A stretch of DNA of 64,000 nt from TWA4 sp051879195. GTDB taxonomy: Bacteria > Bacillota > Clostridia > Lachnospirales > Lachnospiraceae. The notes beneath the pieces were generated by a model, which did not search any database, had not been told where the DNA came from, and saw only the letters and a list, made by a program, of their open reading frames with translations. This document shows, piece by piece, positions 42,094 through 51,199 of the stretch. The stretch covers positions 3,617 to 67,616 of the forward strand of contig JBJELO010000009.1 of NCBI GenBank assembly GCA_051879195.1, in the 5' to 3' direction. Within the stretch, counting starts at the first letter, position 1. Each line of letters begins with the position of its first letter. A program made the position numbers and the translations under genes.

Positions 42094-43020
42094 TCAGCTG
42101 CATTTTTTCATGAAATAATATACGGCACCCACCAGACCGGCATCGTTCCTGAGAGCAGCCTGACGGATTTCCAGGCCCTGTGCAAAGGCCGGCATCACCA
42201 TCCGTTTGATTTCTTCCGCAAGCGGATCGATCAGAAGTTCCTGCTGACTGCTGACGCCTCCGCCAACCAGAACCATTGACGGATTGAAGATATGAATCAG
42301 TCCGATCAGTCCGGATGCGATTTCGTGAATCCATTTCGCCAGCAGTTCTTTTACATTCTCATCTCCTGCCTGCGCCGCGGCAAAAACCGCCCTGCCGTCT
42401 GTCAGCACCGGAGATATTTTTTCTGCATTTCTGACCAGTGCCGTTGTTGCAGCATAACGCTCATAACAGCCTTTGTTCTTACAGGTACAGGTCACGCCGT
42501 CTCCCGTATGTGTCATAAAATGGCCGATTTCTCCGCCCAGGCCGCGGCTTCCTTCCAGAATCCGTCCTCCGGTAAAGATTCCGCCGCCGATGCCGGTCCC
42601 GATTGTAATTCCGATAAAATCGTCACAATCCTTTCCGGCTCCAAGCCATTTTTCCCCCAGACACATACAGTTGGCATCGTTAGCCACCGTAACGGGAAGT
42701 CCGAATCTTTCATGCAAAGCCGGTCCGACAGGAGATCCCTCCCATCCCGGAAGATTCCCGCAGGTTCCCGCAATGGTTCCGCTCACCGAGTCCACCTGAC
42801 CGGTGGCACTGACACCGATTCCTTCCAGTTCCACCGCGCAGATTTCCTGTTCCCTCAGGAAATCTTCCACAGCCTGCAGAACTGTGGTCAGAATCGGTGT
42901 CTGATAACCATCGAAACTGACCGAACGTTCCATACGTGCCGGAATCTGTCCATCTTCCTGTACAATTCCCAGCTTCACTGCTGTCCCGCCGATATCAATT
43001 CCCAGATATTTTTTCTTCAT
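42094..43020 (-). CDS. nanK: ROK family sugar kinase, probable N-acetylmannosamine kinase
   Basis: A 308-residue ROK kinase. LGIDIGGTAVKLGIV binds ATP phosphates, and GFPVTVANDANCM-like and EIGHFMTH segments carry the catalytic Asp/His. CTCKNKGCYERYA is the zinc-binding Cys cluster of the family. As the last gene of the nanA-nagB-nagA-nanE operon it most likely phosphorylates ManNAc, the product of NanA; glucose or GlcNAc kinase activity is possible from sequence alone. The gene lies 65 bases after nanE. Confidence 0.82.
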   Translation of the reverse strand: MKKKYLGIDIGGTAVKLGIVQEDGQIPARMERSVSFDGYQTPILTTVLQAVEDFLREQEICAVELEGIGVSATGQVDSVSGTIAGTCGNLPGWEGSPVGPALHERFGLPVTVANDANCMCLGEKWLGAGKDCDDFIGITIGTGIGGGIFTGGRILEGSRGLGGEIGHFMTHTGDGVTCTCKNKGCYERYAATTALVRNAEKISPVLTDGRAVFAAAQAGDENVKELLAKWIHEIASGLIGLIHIFNPSMVLVGGGVSSQQELLIDPLAEEIKRMVMPAFAQGLEIRQAALRNDAGLVGAVYYFMKKCS

Positions 43021-43085
43021 AATTATATTGATTCCCGATAATTACATTAATTCCTGATAAATTCCTGTTGAATGCTGCAATCTTT

Positions 43086-43787
43086 TTATTTCCTGATTGC
43101 ATCAACAAATCTGGATGTAATTTCAGCCGGACGTGTAATGGCGCCGCCTACTACGACTGCAAATGCACCGGCTTCAAGACACTGTTTTGCCTGCATGGGA
43201 TAATGCACATGTCCTTCTGCGATTACCTTGCAGCTGACAGTTTCTGATAATTTTTTTACCAGATCCAGATTCAGTTCATCCAGACCTTTTGTTTCCGGCG
43301 TATAGCCGCAAAGAGTGGTTCCCACAAAATCGCATCCGGCCTCGCTGCATGCAACAGCTTCTTCTACCGTAGCAATATCAGCCATCAGAAGCTGGTCGGG
43401 ATATCTGGCTTTGATTGCACGGATAAAATCTGCCGGATAGCTTCCGTCGGGACGGGGTGCATTGGTTCCGTCAAATGCCAGAATATCAACGCCGCATGCA
43501 ACCAGTGCATCCACCTCTTCCATGGTAACGGTGATATACTGGCGGACACCGGGGTAATCCTTTTTGATAATTCCGATTACAGGAAGGTCAACGACTTCCT
43601 TGATTTCCGTAATATCCCGCACCGTATTGGCACGGATACCGGCTGCCCCTGACATGGCTGCTGCTTTTGCAAACAGAGGCATAACACCGCCTTCAGGACG
43701 GTACATGGGCTCATGAGGCAGAGCCTGACAGGAAACAATCAATCCGTTTCTGATCTGATTTAAAATCTCTTCTTTATTTCTACTCAT
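43086..43787 (-). CDS. nanE: ManNAc-6-phosphate 2-epimerase
   Basis: A 233-residue TIM barrel that turns N-acetylmannosamine-6-phosphate into N-acetylglucosamine-6-phosphate. LIVSCQALPHEPMYRPE, GAAGIRANTVRDI, LPVIGIIKKDYPG, GVDILAFDGTNAPRPDG, CDFVGTTLCGYTPET and VIAEGHVHYP are signature segments. The start at 43787 follows GGGAGGAAAAG and overlaps the end of nagA by 8 bases. Confidence 0.95.
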   Translation of the reverse strand: MSRNKEEILNQIRNGLIVSCQALPHEPMYRPEGGVMPLFAKAAAMSGAAGIRANTVRDITEIKEVVDLPVIGIIKKDYPGVRQYITVTMEEVDALVACGVDILAFDGTNAPRPDGSYPADFIRAIKARYPDQLLMADIATVEEAVACSEAGCDFVGTTLCGYTPETKGLDELNLDLVKKLSETVSCKVIAEGHVHYPMQAKQCLEAGAFAVVVGGAITRPAEITSRFVDAIRK

Positions 43788-44922
43788 CTTTTCCTCCCAC
43801 AATTTTTCCTCTCTGTATCTGACAAATGATCTCCAGGCGGTCATTTATCAGCAGAATATTGCCATAGCAGCCCGCACTCAGACTGCCGTAGGAATCGGAA
43901 ACACCGATGACACGGGCCGGGTTGCATGCAGCTGCTTTTACAGCGCTTTCCAGCGGAATTCCCATGGAAAGCACAGCCGTTCTCATACAATTCATAAGAT
44001 TGGTCACACTTCCGGCAATGGTCTGGGGTTCATCGGTCAGAACAGCCCTGGAGCCATTTACCGTAACAGCCTGCCCTCCCAGCTCATAATCACCATCAGG
44101 AAGACCTGCCGCCATCATACTGTCACTGATCAGAACCACTCTGTCATCACCGAATAAGGAAAATGCCAGCCGAACCATGGCAGGATGGATATGAATTCCG
44201 TCCGCGATCAGCTCCACTGTTGCGCCATTCTCCCAGGCCGCCGCAATGGGGCCGGGTTCCCGGTGGGTCAGACCGGGCATGGCATTGTACAGGTGTGTCA
44301 CATGAGAAGCACCTCTCTGAAATGCCTGACATGCTGTTTCATAATCGGTACAGGTGTGGGCAAGGGATACCACCGTACTGTCCTTTACCGCTTCGATAAA
44401 TTCCATAGCACCGGGCTCCTCGGGAGCCAGTGAGCAGAGTCTGAACAGCCCGCCTGCCCGTTTCTGAAGCCGCAGGAACATATCGCCATCAGGTCTGTGG
44501 ATATATGCCCCGTTCTGCGCACCTTTTTTCTTCATGCTGATAAACGGACCTTCCATATTCATGCCGACCAGATCGGCACCGGTGCCGTTTTCATGAGCTG
44601 CCGCCGCATCGGCGATCCGACCGATCCGTTCTTCATCATATGTCATGGTAGCAGGGCAGATGGCTCCGATTCCGCTTTTCAGCTCATATGCGGCAATCCG
44701 TGCGATGGATGCTTCCGTTCCGTCACAGAAATCAACGCCGTCGCACCCGTGGAAATGAATATCCACCAGCGCAGGGATTGCCATCAGTCCTTCTGCATTG
44801 AGAACCCGGCCGTCACTCCCGGCCGCATTCATATCTTCTGTAATCTTTTCTCCGTCCAGGTAAAGAGTTTTCTTTGCAAAACCATTTTCCGCATCAAAAA
44901 CCCGGGCATTTTGAATAATCAT
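43780..44922 (-). CDS. nagA: N-acetylglucosamine-6-phosphate deacetylase
   Basis: A 380-residue amidohydrolase that removes acetate from GlcNAc-6-phosphate. ALVDIHFHGCDGVDFCDG begins the metal site, MNMEGPFIS carries the metal-binding Glu, and SLAHTCTDY, THLYNAMPG and VVLISDSMMAAGLPDG follow. The ATG at 44922 follows TTCGGAGG. It overlaps nanE and lies 21 bases after nagB. Confidence 0.95.
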   Translation of the reverse strand: MIIQNARVFDAENGFAKKTLYLDGEKITEDMNAAGSDGRVLNAEGLMAIPALVDIHFHGCDGVDFCDGTEASIARIAAYELKSGIGAICPATMTYDEERIGRIADAAAAHENGTGADLVGMNMEGPFISMKKKGAQNGAYIHRPDGDMFLRLQKRAGGLFRLCSLAPEEPGAMEFIEAVKDSTVVSLAHTCTDYETACQAFQRGASHVTHLYNAMPGLTHREPGPIAAAWENGATVELIADGIHIHPAMVRLAFSLFGDDRVVLISDSMMAAGLPDGDYELGGQAVTVNGSRAVLTDEPQTIAGSVTNLMNCMRTAVLSMGIPLESAVKAAACNPARVIGVSDSYGSLSAGCYGNILLINDRLEIICQIQRGKIVGGKDE

Positions 44923-44943
44923 TTGAAATCCTCCGAACACACA

Positions 44944-45669
44944 TCAGATTCTGGAAAGAGCTTCTTCATCACCGATCAGGGTAAAATCAGGATGCATCTG
45001 CAAAATGGATGCGGGAACCTGAGGAGTCACAGGACCGAAAAATGCCTCCTTAATGATATCTGCTTTGTTTTTTCCGTTGGCAACCATCAGAACCTTTCTT
45101 GCCTGCATGATCGTCTTGATACCCATGGTATATGCCTGGCGGGGAACATCTTCCTTCTTTTCGAAATAACGTTTGTTGGCTTCAATGGTACTTTCATCAA
45201 GATCGACACAATGGGTACCCAGCTCAAATGCAGCGCCGGGCTCATTGAATCCGATGTGTCCGTCTACGCCGATTCCCAGCAGCTGCAGATCGATACCGCC
45301 CTTTGCCTGAATGATCTGATCATATCTGGCGCATTCCTCTTCCACATTCATATTGGTACCGTCCGGAACATTTATTTTCTGAGGTCTGACATTCACATGA
45401 TTAAAGAAATGATGATGCATGAAATACCAGTAGCTCTGTTCGGAATCTCTGGACAGACCCTTGTATTCATCCAGATTGATGGTTGTGACTTCAGAAAAAT
45501 CGATATCGCCCTTGTTGTACCAGTCAATCAGCTGTTTATAGATTCCTTCGGGGCTGCCGCCGGTTGCAAGGCCCAGCACGCAGTTGGGTTTCATAATAAC
45601 CTGAGCGCTGATGATGTTGGCTGCCTTTCTGGACATATCATTATAATCTTTTGCACGAATGATTTTCAT
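44944..45669 (-). CDS. nagB: Glucosamine-6-phosphate deaminase
   Basis: A 241-residue enzyme that makes fructose-6-phosphate and ammonia, ending the amino sugar route. CVLGLATGGSPEGIYKQL is the phosphate loop, TTINLDEYKGL and GIGVDGHIGFNEPG carry the catalytic residues, and IKTIMQARKVLMVANGKNKA is conserved. It is shorter than the allosteric E. coli enzyme, matching Firmicute NagB. The start follows CAGGAGGG. Confidence 0.95.
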   Translation of the reverse strand: MKIIRAKDYNDMSRKAANIISAQVIMKPNCVLGLATGGSPEGIYKQLIDWYNKGDIDFSEVTTINLDEYKGLSRDSEQSYWYFMHHHFFNHVNVRPQKINVPDGTNMNVEEECARYDQIIQAKGGIDLQLLGIGVDGHIGFNEPGAAFELGTHCVDLDESTIEANKRYFEKKEDVPRQAYTMGIKTIMQARKVLMVANGKNKADIIKEAFFGPVTPQVPASILQMHPDFTLIGDEEALSRI

Positions 45670-45715
45670 AAGTTTCCCTCCTGATTCAAACACATATTTC
45701 TGAGAATACCCTATT

Positions 45716-46648
45716 CTAGCACCATTTGCTGATTGCGTCATTAATCAAAGTACAGCATGCTTCGATTTTTTCATTGTCTTCCGGCACGATATCAACAAGC
45801 GGGCTGCGTACGCCGCCGATATCCAGCCCTTCTCTTCTGCGAAGCACCTCTTTGATAACCGCATACATATTGCCTTTGCAGCTGCACAGTGCATAAATAA
45901 TCTCATTGATATCGAACTGCAGCTTTCTGGCTGCTTCCATATCGCCTGCCAGAACCAGTTCATCCGCTTTCAGGAACAGTTCAGGCATGGATGCATAGGT
46001 ACCGCCGATGCCGCCCCAGGCACCCATGGCACGCCCTGAGATAAACTGCTCATCGGGACCATTGAAGACGATAAATCCATCCTCTCCTTTTGCCTTCTGG
46101 CCTGCAGCCAGGAACATCTCGATATCCTGAACCGGCATGGAACTGTTCTTTACAGCAACCACATTGGGGTTTTTCAGCATTTCATTCAGCAGCCCCGGTG
46201 TTAAAGCCGTTCCTGCCAGCTGAGGAATGTTGTAAATAACAAATTCCGTGTCGGGAGCTGCAGAAGAGATGTCATTCCAGTATCTGGCAATGGCATGTTC
46301 CGGCAGATGGAAATAGATAGGAGGAATCGATGCAATGGCATCAACACCGCATTTTTCCGCATGTGCTGCCAGTTCCATGGAATCAGCAGTGTTGTTGCAG
46401 GCGACGTGGCAGATTACCGTCAGCTTATCTTTTGCCACCTCCATCACTGCTTCCAGTATGGCTTTCCGTTCTTCTTTGGAAAGATAGATACATTCACCGG
46501 AAGAACCATTTACGTAAATTCCCTTTACCCCCTTTTTGATCATATATTCAGTCAACGCTTTCACACGCTCCGTATCAACATTTCCTTCTGCATCGTAGCA
46601 GGCATAAAAAGCAGGTATAATCCCCCTGTATTTTTGACGATCTTTCAT
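45716..46648 (-). CDS. nanA: N-acetylneuraminate lyase
   Basis: A 310-residue class I aldolase of the DapA/NanA family that splits sialic acid to ManNAc and pyruvate. GIYVNGSSGECIYLS binds the carboxylate, FVIYNIPQLAG carries the catalytic Tyr, and VVAVKNSS carries the Schiff-base Lys. Surrounding genes (nagB, nagA, nanE, ROK kinase, RpiR regulator) support the lyase over dihydrodipicolinate synthase. The start at 46648 follows AAAGGGAG. It is the first gene of the operon, divergent from rpiR. Confidence 0.9.
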   Translation of the reverse strand: MKDRQKYRGIIPAFYACYDAEGNVDTERVKALTEYMIKKGVKGIYVNGSSGECIYLSKEERKAILEAVMEVAKDKLTVICHVACNNTADSMELAAHAEKCGVDAIASIPPIYFHLPEHAIARYWNDISSAAPDTEFVIYNIPQLAGTALTPGLLNEMLKNPNVVAVKNSSMPVQDIEMFLAAGQKAKGEDGFIVFNGPDEQFISGRAMGAWGGIGGTYASMPELFLKADELVLAGDMEAARKLQFDINEIIYALCSCKGNMYAVIKEVLRRREGLDIGGVRSPLVDIVPEDNEKIEACCTLINDAISKWC

Positions 46649-46729
46649 AACGTCTCCCTTTCTTATAAATTTCCAACAGTTGCATTGATTCAGCGATCCG
46701 GCCTGATAATTTTTATTCCATATTTTTCC

Positions 46730-46758
46730 TTGCGATAGAAAATATCTGATGCTATAAT
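46730..46758 (+). promoter_or_regulatory. Promoter of the RpiR regulator gene
   Basis: TTGCGA (46730-46735) and TATAAT (46753-46758) are spaced 17 bases, about 50 bases before the regulator start. The same 160-base gap must also hold the nanA promoter on the other strand, which I could not place with confidence. Confidence 0.7.
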
Positions 46759-46808
46759 TAAATACTGCCACAATATTTTTTACTCTATGGAATGATCAGG
46801 ACAGAATT

Positions 46809-47681
46809 ATGAATACATTTAATAATACTTCAAACTTTTTTGAGCAGCTGAAGGAACATTATCCTCAGCTTACAAAGTCTTCCCGCAAGATCTGCGATTA
46901 CCTCTTTGAGAATGCCGATAAAGCACAGTATTTTTCCATTTCCAGTCTGGCAAAGGAATGCCACGTTGCAGAAGCTACGATTTTCCGTTTCTGCAAAGCA
47001 CTGGGATTCAATGGCTATAACGAGCTCAAGATTGCGCTCGCCAAAGCCTGTGCCACATCAGGTTCTTCCAATTATTACAATACTTACGGGGAATCACAGC
47101 CGGATGAGGATTTTGATCACATGTGCGACCGTCTGTGTAGGACCAATATGGATGCTCTGACACAGACCCGTGATCTGCTGGATCATGATTCCGTCAATCT
47201 TGCCGTCAGCATGCTCTGCGAGGCTTCCCGCGTATACTGTTTCGGACAGGGCGGCAGCATGATCATGGCCATGGAAGCCTGGGGACGTTTTCTTACGATT
47301 TCCGATAAGTTTTACGCAATCCAGGACAACCATCTCCAGACCATGGCAGCCAGCCTCATGAACAGCCGCGATATCATTCTTTTTATCTCCTATTCCGGTT
47401 CCACCCGCGACATGCATGACATCCTGAAACCGGCCAGAGAACGCGGTGCTCATGTGATTCTGATCACGCATGAGAAAGATTCTCCTGCTGCCAGATTGTC
47501 TGATGTTCTGCTGCTGTGCGGTGCCAAAGAAGGGCCTTTCCAGTCGGGCAGCATTTCTGCCAAGATCTCCATCCTGTATCTCATCGATGTTCTCGTCAGC
47601 GAATACTGCAAACGCAATCCCAGACAGACAATCGAGAACAGAGAAGCAACCACCAATGCGCTTTCCACCAGGCATATGTAA
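46809..47681 (+). CDS. RpiR family regulator of sialic acid genes
   Basis: A 290-residue regulator with an N-terminal RpiR helix-turn-helix (SISSLAKECHVAEATIFRFCKALGF) and a C-terminal SIS domain (about 130-265, with FISYSGSTRDMHDIL) that binds a phosphosugar. Lying between the nan/nag operon and the importer operon, it probably senses ManNAc-6-P or GlcN-6-P and controls both, like NanR of Vibrio. It ends 19 bases from the convergent yhcH stop. Confidence 0.88.
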   Translation: MNTFNNTSNFFEQLKEHYPQLTKSSRKICDYLFENADKAQYFSISSLAKECHVAEATIFRFCKALGFNGYNELKIALAKACATSGSSNYYNTYGESQPDEDFDHMCDRLCRTNMDALTQTRDLLDHDSVNLAVSMLCEASRVYCFGQGGSMIMAMEAWGRFLTISDKFYAIQDNHLQTMAASLMNSRDIILFISYSGSTRDMHDILKPARERGAHVILITHEKDSPAARLSDVLLLCGAKEGPFQSGSISAKISILYLIDVLVSEYCKRNPRQTIENREATTNALSTRHM

Positions 47682-47700
47682 GCTTCAGCCGGATTTACTC

Positions 47701-48153
47701 TTAGCCGATTTTCACTTTAAACACCGCTTTTTTTACCAGGCAGACGGCGTCATTTTTCACTTTTACCTTATGAGCGTCCTCAGGAAATACAATCATGAAA
47801 TCTCCTGGTCTCATAACGCAGACAGCCTCTGCCTGACCTTTGTAACCGGTATAATCAGCAGCCGGATCCCGTTCAAACTCTTCCAGCACGTCTCTGTGGG
47901 CCACTTCGATCCGTTCTTCTCCCTCCAGTACCACATGCAGATCCAGATAATCCGTGTGTGCTTCAAAAAACGCCTGATCGGATTCCATGGTTTCATAGGA
48001 AAAACAATTGACGTACACATCCTCCCCCGACAGAGTGTTTTTCCCGGGAACGAGACCGGAAAAATCCTGTTTTTCCACGTATTTCAGCGCAAAATCAAGA
48101 TTATCGCCGATTCCCAGATACTGCAGCGCATCTCTCTGTTTTCCGTAAATCAT
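47701..48153 (-). CDS. YhcH/NanQ-family protein
   Basis: A 150-residue cupin-fold protein of the YhcH/YjgK/YiaL family. HTDYLDLHVVLEGEERIEVA and MRPGDFMIVFPEDAHKVKV carry the His/Asp/Glu metal ligands. Family members are often encoded with sialic acid genes, where they speed up anomer conversion of sialic acid (NanQ) or related sugars. It lies 72 bases after the oppF-like gene at the end of the importer operon, which ties the importer to sialic acid. Confidence 0.85.
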   Translation of the reverse strand: MIYGKQRDALQYLGIGDNLDFALKYVEKQDFSGLVPGKNTLSGEDVYVNCFSYETMESDQAFFEAHTDYLDLHVVLEGEERIEVAHRDVLEEFERDPAADYTGYKGQAEAVCVMRPGDFMIVFPEDAHKVKVKNDAVCLVKKAVFKVKIG

Positions 48154-48225
48154 ATTGACCTCCATTTACCGTGTGAAACGGCATAATCCCTGTACAGTTT
48201 TCTCTGCAGTTTTTATCGCTTCTGC

Positions 48226-49233
48226 TTATTTCGCATCTTTACGGTACAGATGACACGCAACGCAGTGATCCTTACCATCATAATTGTAAAGAGCAGGATC
48301 TTCCGTTTTACAGATATCCATGCATCTGGGACATCTGTTGTGAAATGCACAGCCGCCGGGTTTATTGATGGGGCTGGGTACTTCACCTTCCAGAACCTGG
48401 CGTTTCTTCGTCTGGTGAATATCCGGAACGGGAATTGCGGAAAGCAGTGCCTGCGTGTAGGGATGAAGCGGTTCATCGTACAGCGCTCTGGAATCTGCGA
48501 TTTCCACGATTTTTCCAAGATACATAACCACGATGCGGTCGCTCATGTACTGTACAACAGACAGATCGTGCGCAATAAACAGATAGGTCAGATTCATATC
48601 CTTCTGTATTTCCTTCATCAGGTTCAGCACCTGTGCCTGAATGGAAACGTCCAGTGCGGAAACCGGCTCATCGCAGACAAGAACCTCCGGACGAACCTCC
48701 AGAGCACGGGCGATGCACAGACGCTGGCGCTGGCCGCCGGAAAATTCATGCGGATAGCGCATCAGGTAATCCGGCTGAATATTTACCATCTTCAGCACAT
48801 CGCTCATCATCTTCTCCCTTTCTTCCTGAGAACTGATGCCGTGTACTTTCAGCGGCTCCTCAAAAGAAGTATAAATTTTCTTCTTGGGATTCAGCGCCGA
48901 ATAGGGATCCTGAAATACCATCTGCACTTTCTTGCGGAACTCAAACATTTCGTCTTTGTTGAATTTTGTGATATCCTTGAATTCCCCGCCGTAATTGAAC
49001 AGAACCTGTCCGCCGGTAGGTCTTTCCAGGCACATGATGCTCTTGCCGAAGGTGGATTTTCCGCAGCCGGATTCTCCAACAATTCCCAGCGTTTCACCCT
49101 TGTATACCTTCAAGGAAACATCATCCACTGCTTTTACATGACCAACTGTTTTTTTCATCATTCCTTTTTTGATGGGGAACCATGTCTGGAGATTCTTTAT
49201 ATCAAATATGACTTCGCGATTATCTTTTTCCAT
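48226..49233 (-). CDS. Dpp/Opp-type ABC importer ATPase (OppF-like)
   Basis: A 335-residue ATPase. Walker A is GESGCGKSTFGK, the signature is FSGGQRQRLCIARAL and Walker B is VLVCDEPVSALD. The C-terminal extension with a Cys cluster (GGCAFHNRCPRCMDIC) is the oligopeptide/dipeptide family 4Fe-4S-like motif. With the OppD-like gene it would power the importer. It lies 2 bases after the OppD-like gene. Confidence 0.92.
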   Translation of the reverse strand: MEKDNREVIFDIKNLQTWFPIKKGMMKKTVGHVKAVDDVSLKVYKGETLGIVGESGCGKSTFGKSIMCLERPTGGQVLFNYGGEFKDITKFNKDEMFEFRKKVQMVFQDPYSALNPKKKIYTSFEEPLKVHGISSQEEREKMMSDVLKMVNIQPDYLMRYPHEFSGGQRQRLCIARALEVRPEVLVCDEPVSALDVSIQAQVLNLMKEIQKDMNLTYLFIAHDLSVVQYMSDRIVVMYLGKIVEIADSRALYDEPLHPYTQALLSAIPVPDIHQTKKRQVLEGEVPSPINKPGGCAFHNRCPRCMDICKTEDPALYNYDGKDHCVACHLYRKDAK

Positions 49234-49235
49234 GA

Positions 49236-50276
49236 TTATTTCACCTCCGGATAGTTGTCAAATTTCAGGCAGCGTACAAAATGTCCGGGAGACACTTCAA
49301 AGGAGGGAATCTTCCCTTCCCGGCAGCGTCCCATGCATTCCGAACATCTGTCGGCAAATTCGCACCCGCCTTTCAGATCAGCAGGATTGGGCGTTGCGCC
49401 GGGGATTGTCTCCAGCTGCTGTCCGTCAGCCAGTCCCAGCACGGGAACAGAACGCAGCAGCGCCTTCGTATAAGGATGGGAAGTATGATCGAATACATCC
49501 TCAGCGGAACCGAATTCCACCACCCGGCCCATGTACATAACACAGACTTCATCTGCCATTTCTGCCACCAGACCCATATTATGGGTGATCAGAATAATGG
49601 ATTTTCCTTCCTTGATCTGCAGATCTTTCAGGAGCTCCATGATCTGAGCCTGAATGGTAACATCCAGTGCAGTAGTAGGCTCATCGCAGATGATCAGTTC
49701 CGGATTGCAGATCATGGCAATGGCGATAACTACACGCTGTTTCATGCCGCCGGAAAATTCATGGGGATAACAGTTCATTCTGTTTTCCGGATCCGGAATT
49801 CCCAGCTTTTTAAACATTTCCAGTACCTTTTCTCTTGCTTCCGCTTTCTTCATACCTTTGTTGTGCTGCAGAAGACCTTCCGCAACCTGATCGCCCACCT
49901 TGTAAACGGGATTCAGAGAAGACATGGGATCCTGAAATACCATGGACATATCCGGCCCGCGCAGTGCACGCATTTCAGGTCCGTTGGGCTTTTTGATTTT
50001 CTCCAGATGGTATTCTGTCACTTCACCGTTTCGCAGAGCATTGTACTGAATCCGATCTGCTTTTACGATGGCATTTCTGCCGGTAAAACGCATGATGGAA
50101 TTCATGGTTACACTTTTACCGCAGCCCGATTCCCCTACAACAGCCAGGCAGGAGCCTCTTTTCAGCTGAAAAGATACATCTTTGACGATTTTTACTTCTT
50201 TTTTATCTGAAACAAAGGTAGTGTTCAGATTTTTCACATCGAGAATTATTTTCTTTGTATCCGCTTCGTGACTCAT
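49236..50276 (-). CDS. Dpp/Opp-type ABC importer ATPase (OppD-like)
   Basis: A 346-residue ATPase. Walker A is GESGCGKSVTMN, the signature is FSGGMKQRVVIA and Walker B is LIICDEPTTALD; the C-terminal extension carries GGCEFADRCSECMGRC. It is the partner of the OppF-like subunit. The gene follows the DppC-like permease after 11 bases. Confidence 0.92.
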   Translation of the reverse strand: MSHEADTKKIILDVKNLNTTFVSDKKEVKIVKDVSFQLKRGSCLAVVGESGCGKSVTMNSIMRFTGRNAIVKADRIQYNALRNGEVTEYHLEKIKKPNGPEMRALRGPDMSMVFQDPMSSLNPVYKVGDQVAEGLLQHNKGMKKAEAREKVLEMFKKLGIPDPENRMNCYPHEFSGGMKQRVVIAIAMICNPELIICDEPTTALDVTIQAQIMELLKDLQIKEGKSIILITHNMGLVAEMADEVCVMYMGRVVEFGSAEDVFDHTSHPYTKALLRSVPVLGLADGQQLETIPGATPNPADLKGGCEFADRCSECMGRCREGKIPSFEVSPGHFVRCLKFDNYPEVK

Positions 50277-50287
50277 TTGGTACCTCC

Positions 50288-51184
50288 TTACTGCTGCTTG
50301 GGATCCAGAACATCTCTGAGACCATCACCGAAGAAGTTGATTGCCAGAACAAACAAACTGATTGCCAGACCGGGGAACACCCAGATCCACCACTGATTCG
50401 TAACAACCGATACGGATTTTGCCGCATTCAGAATATTGCCCCAGGTAGGAGTACTGTCCGCAACGCCCAGACCGATGAAGGAGAGAGCAGCCTCCTGCAG
50501 GATGAAGAATGCAACGTTTGTTGTGGTGGATACGATGATCGGTGACATCACATTAGGCAGAATCTGTTTGAACATGATACTGCTCTTTGACATGCCGAAC
50601 GCTTCGCAGACCTTAACATAGGTTTCCGTTTTCAGTGACATAAACTCATTACGGACCATACGGAAGGTAGTCATCCAGCCGGTTACAACGAAAATGAACA
50701 GCAGATTTCCGAGTCCGCGCTGTTTCATCAGGGCAACCAGCATCATAACCAGCACCAGCTGCGGAAATGCCTGGAAAATTTCAGAAATTCGGATGATCAG
50801 AGAGTCAACCCTGCCGCCAAAATATCCGGCAACAGCGCCCAGAACCGCACCGATTACAGAGCTTAACACGGAACAGAACACGCCGATCAGGATGGAATAG
50901 CATCCGCCGTAGAGAACTCTGGCAAACAGATCACGTCCGATGGTATCCGTACCAAAGATATGTTCTCCGCCGGGGGCCTGTTTTAGTATCGCAGGATTCG
51001 GTGTATTATAGTCAACTCCCACAATGGCGCCCGCTACACAGGCAACTGTCATGACAACGATGACGATCAGGCCGAACAGAGCCAGTCTGTTATTCATGAA
51101 TTTGCGGATATTCTTTTTCATCAGAGAGGAAGCAGCACTCTTATTCTGCTCTTTAATACTTACTGCAGATCCATTGTTACTCAT
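50288..51184 (-). CDS. Dpp/Opp-type ABC importer permease (DppC-like)
   Basis: A 298-residue permease with an N-terminal membrane segment (ALFGLIVIVVMTVACVAGAIV) and a further five or so, including the EAA loop (VCEAFGMSKSSIMFKQILPN) that docks to the ATPases. It carries the GEHIFGTDTIGRDLFAR motif typical of the DppC/OppC branch. Confidence 0.92.
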   Translation of the reverse strand: MSNNGSAVSIKEQNKSAASSLMKKNIRKFMNNRLALFGLIVIVVMTVACVAGAIVGVDYNTPNPAILKQAPGGEHIFGTDTIGRDLFARVLYGGCYSILIGVFCSVLSSVIGAVLGAVAGYFGGRVDSLIIRISEIFQAFPQLVLVMMLVALMKQRGLGNLLFIFVVTGWMTTFRMVRNEFMSLKTETYVKVCEAFGMSKSSIMFKQILPNVMSPIIVSTTTNVAFFILQEAALSFIGLGVADSTPTWGNILNAAKSVSVVTNQWWIWVFPGLAISLFVLAINFFGDGLRDVLDPKQQ

Positions 51185-51199
51185 ATTGTTCCTCCTCTC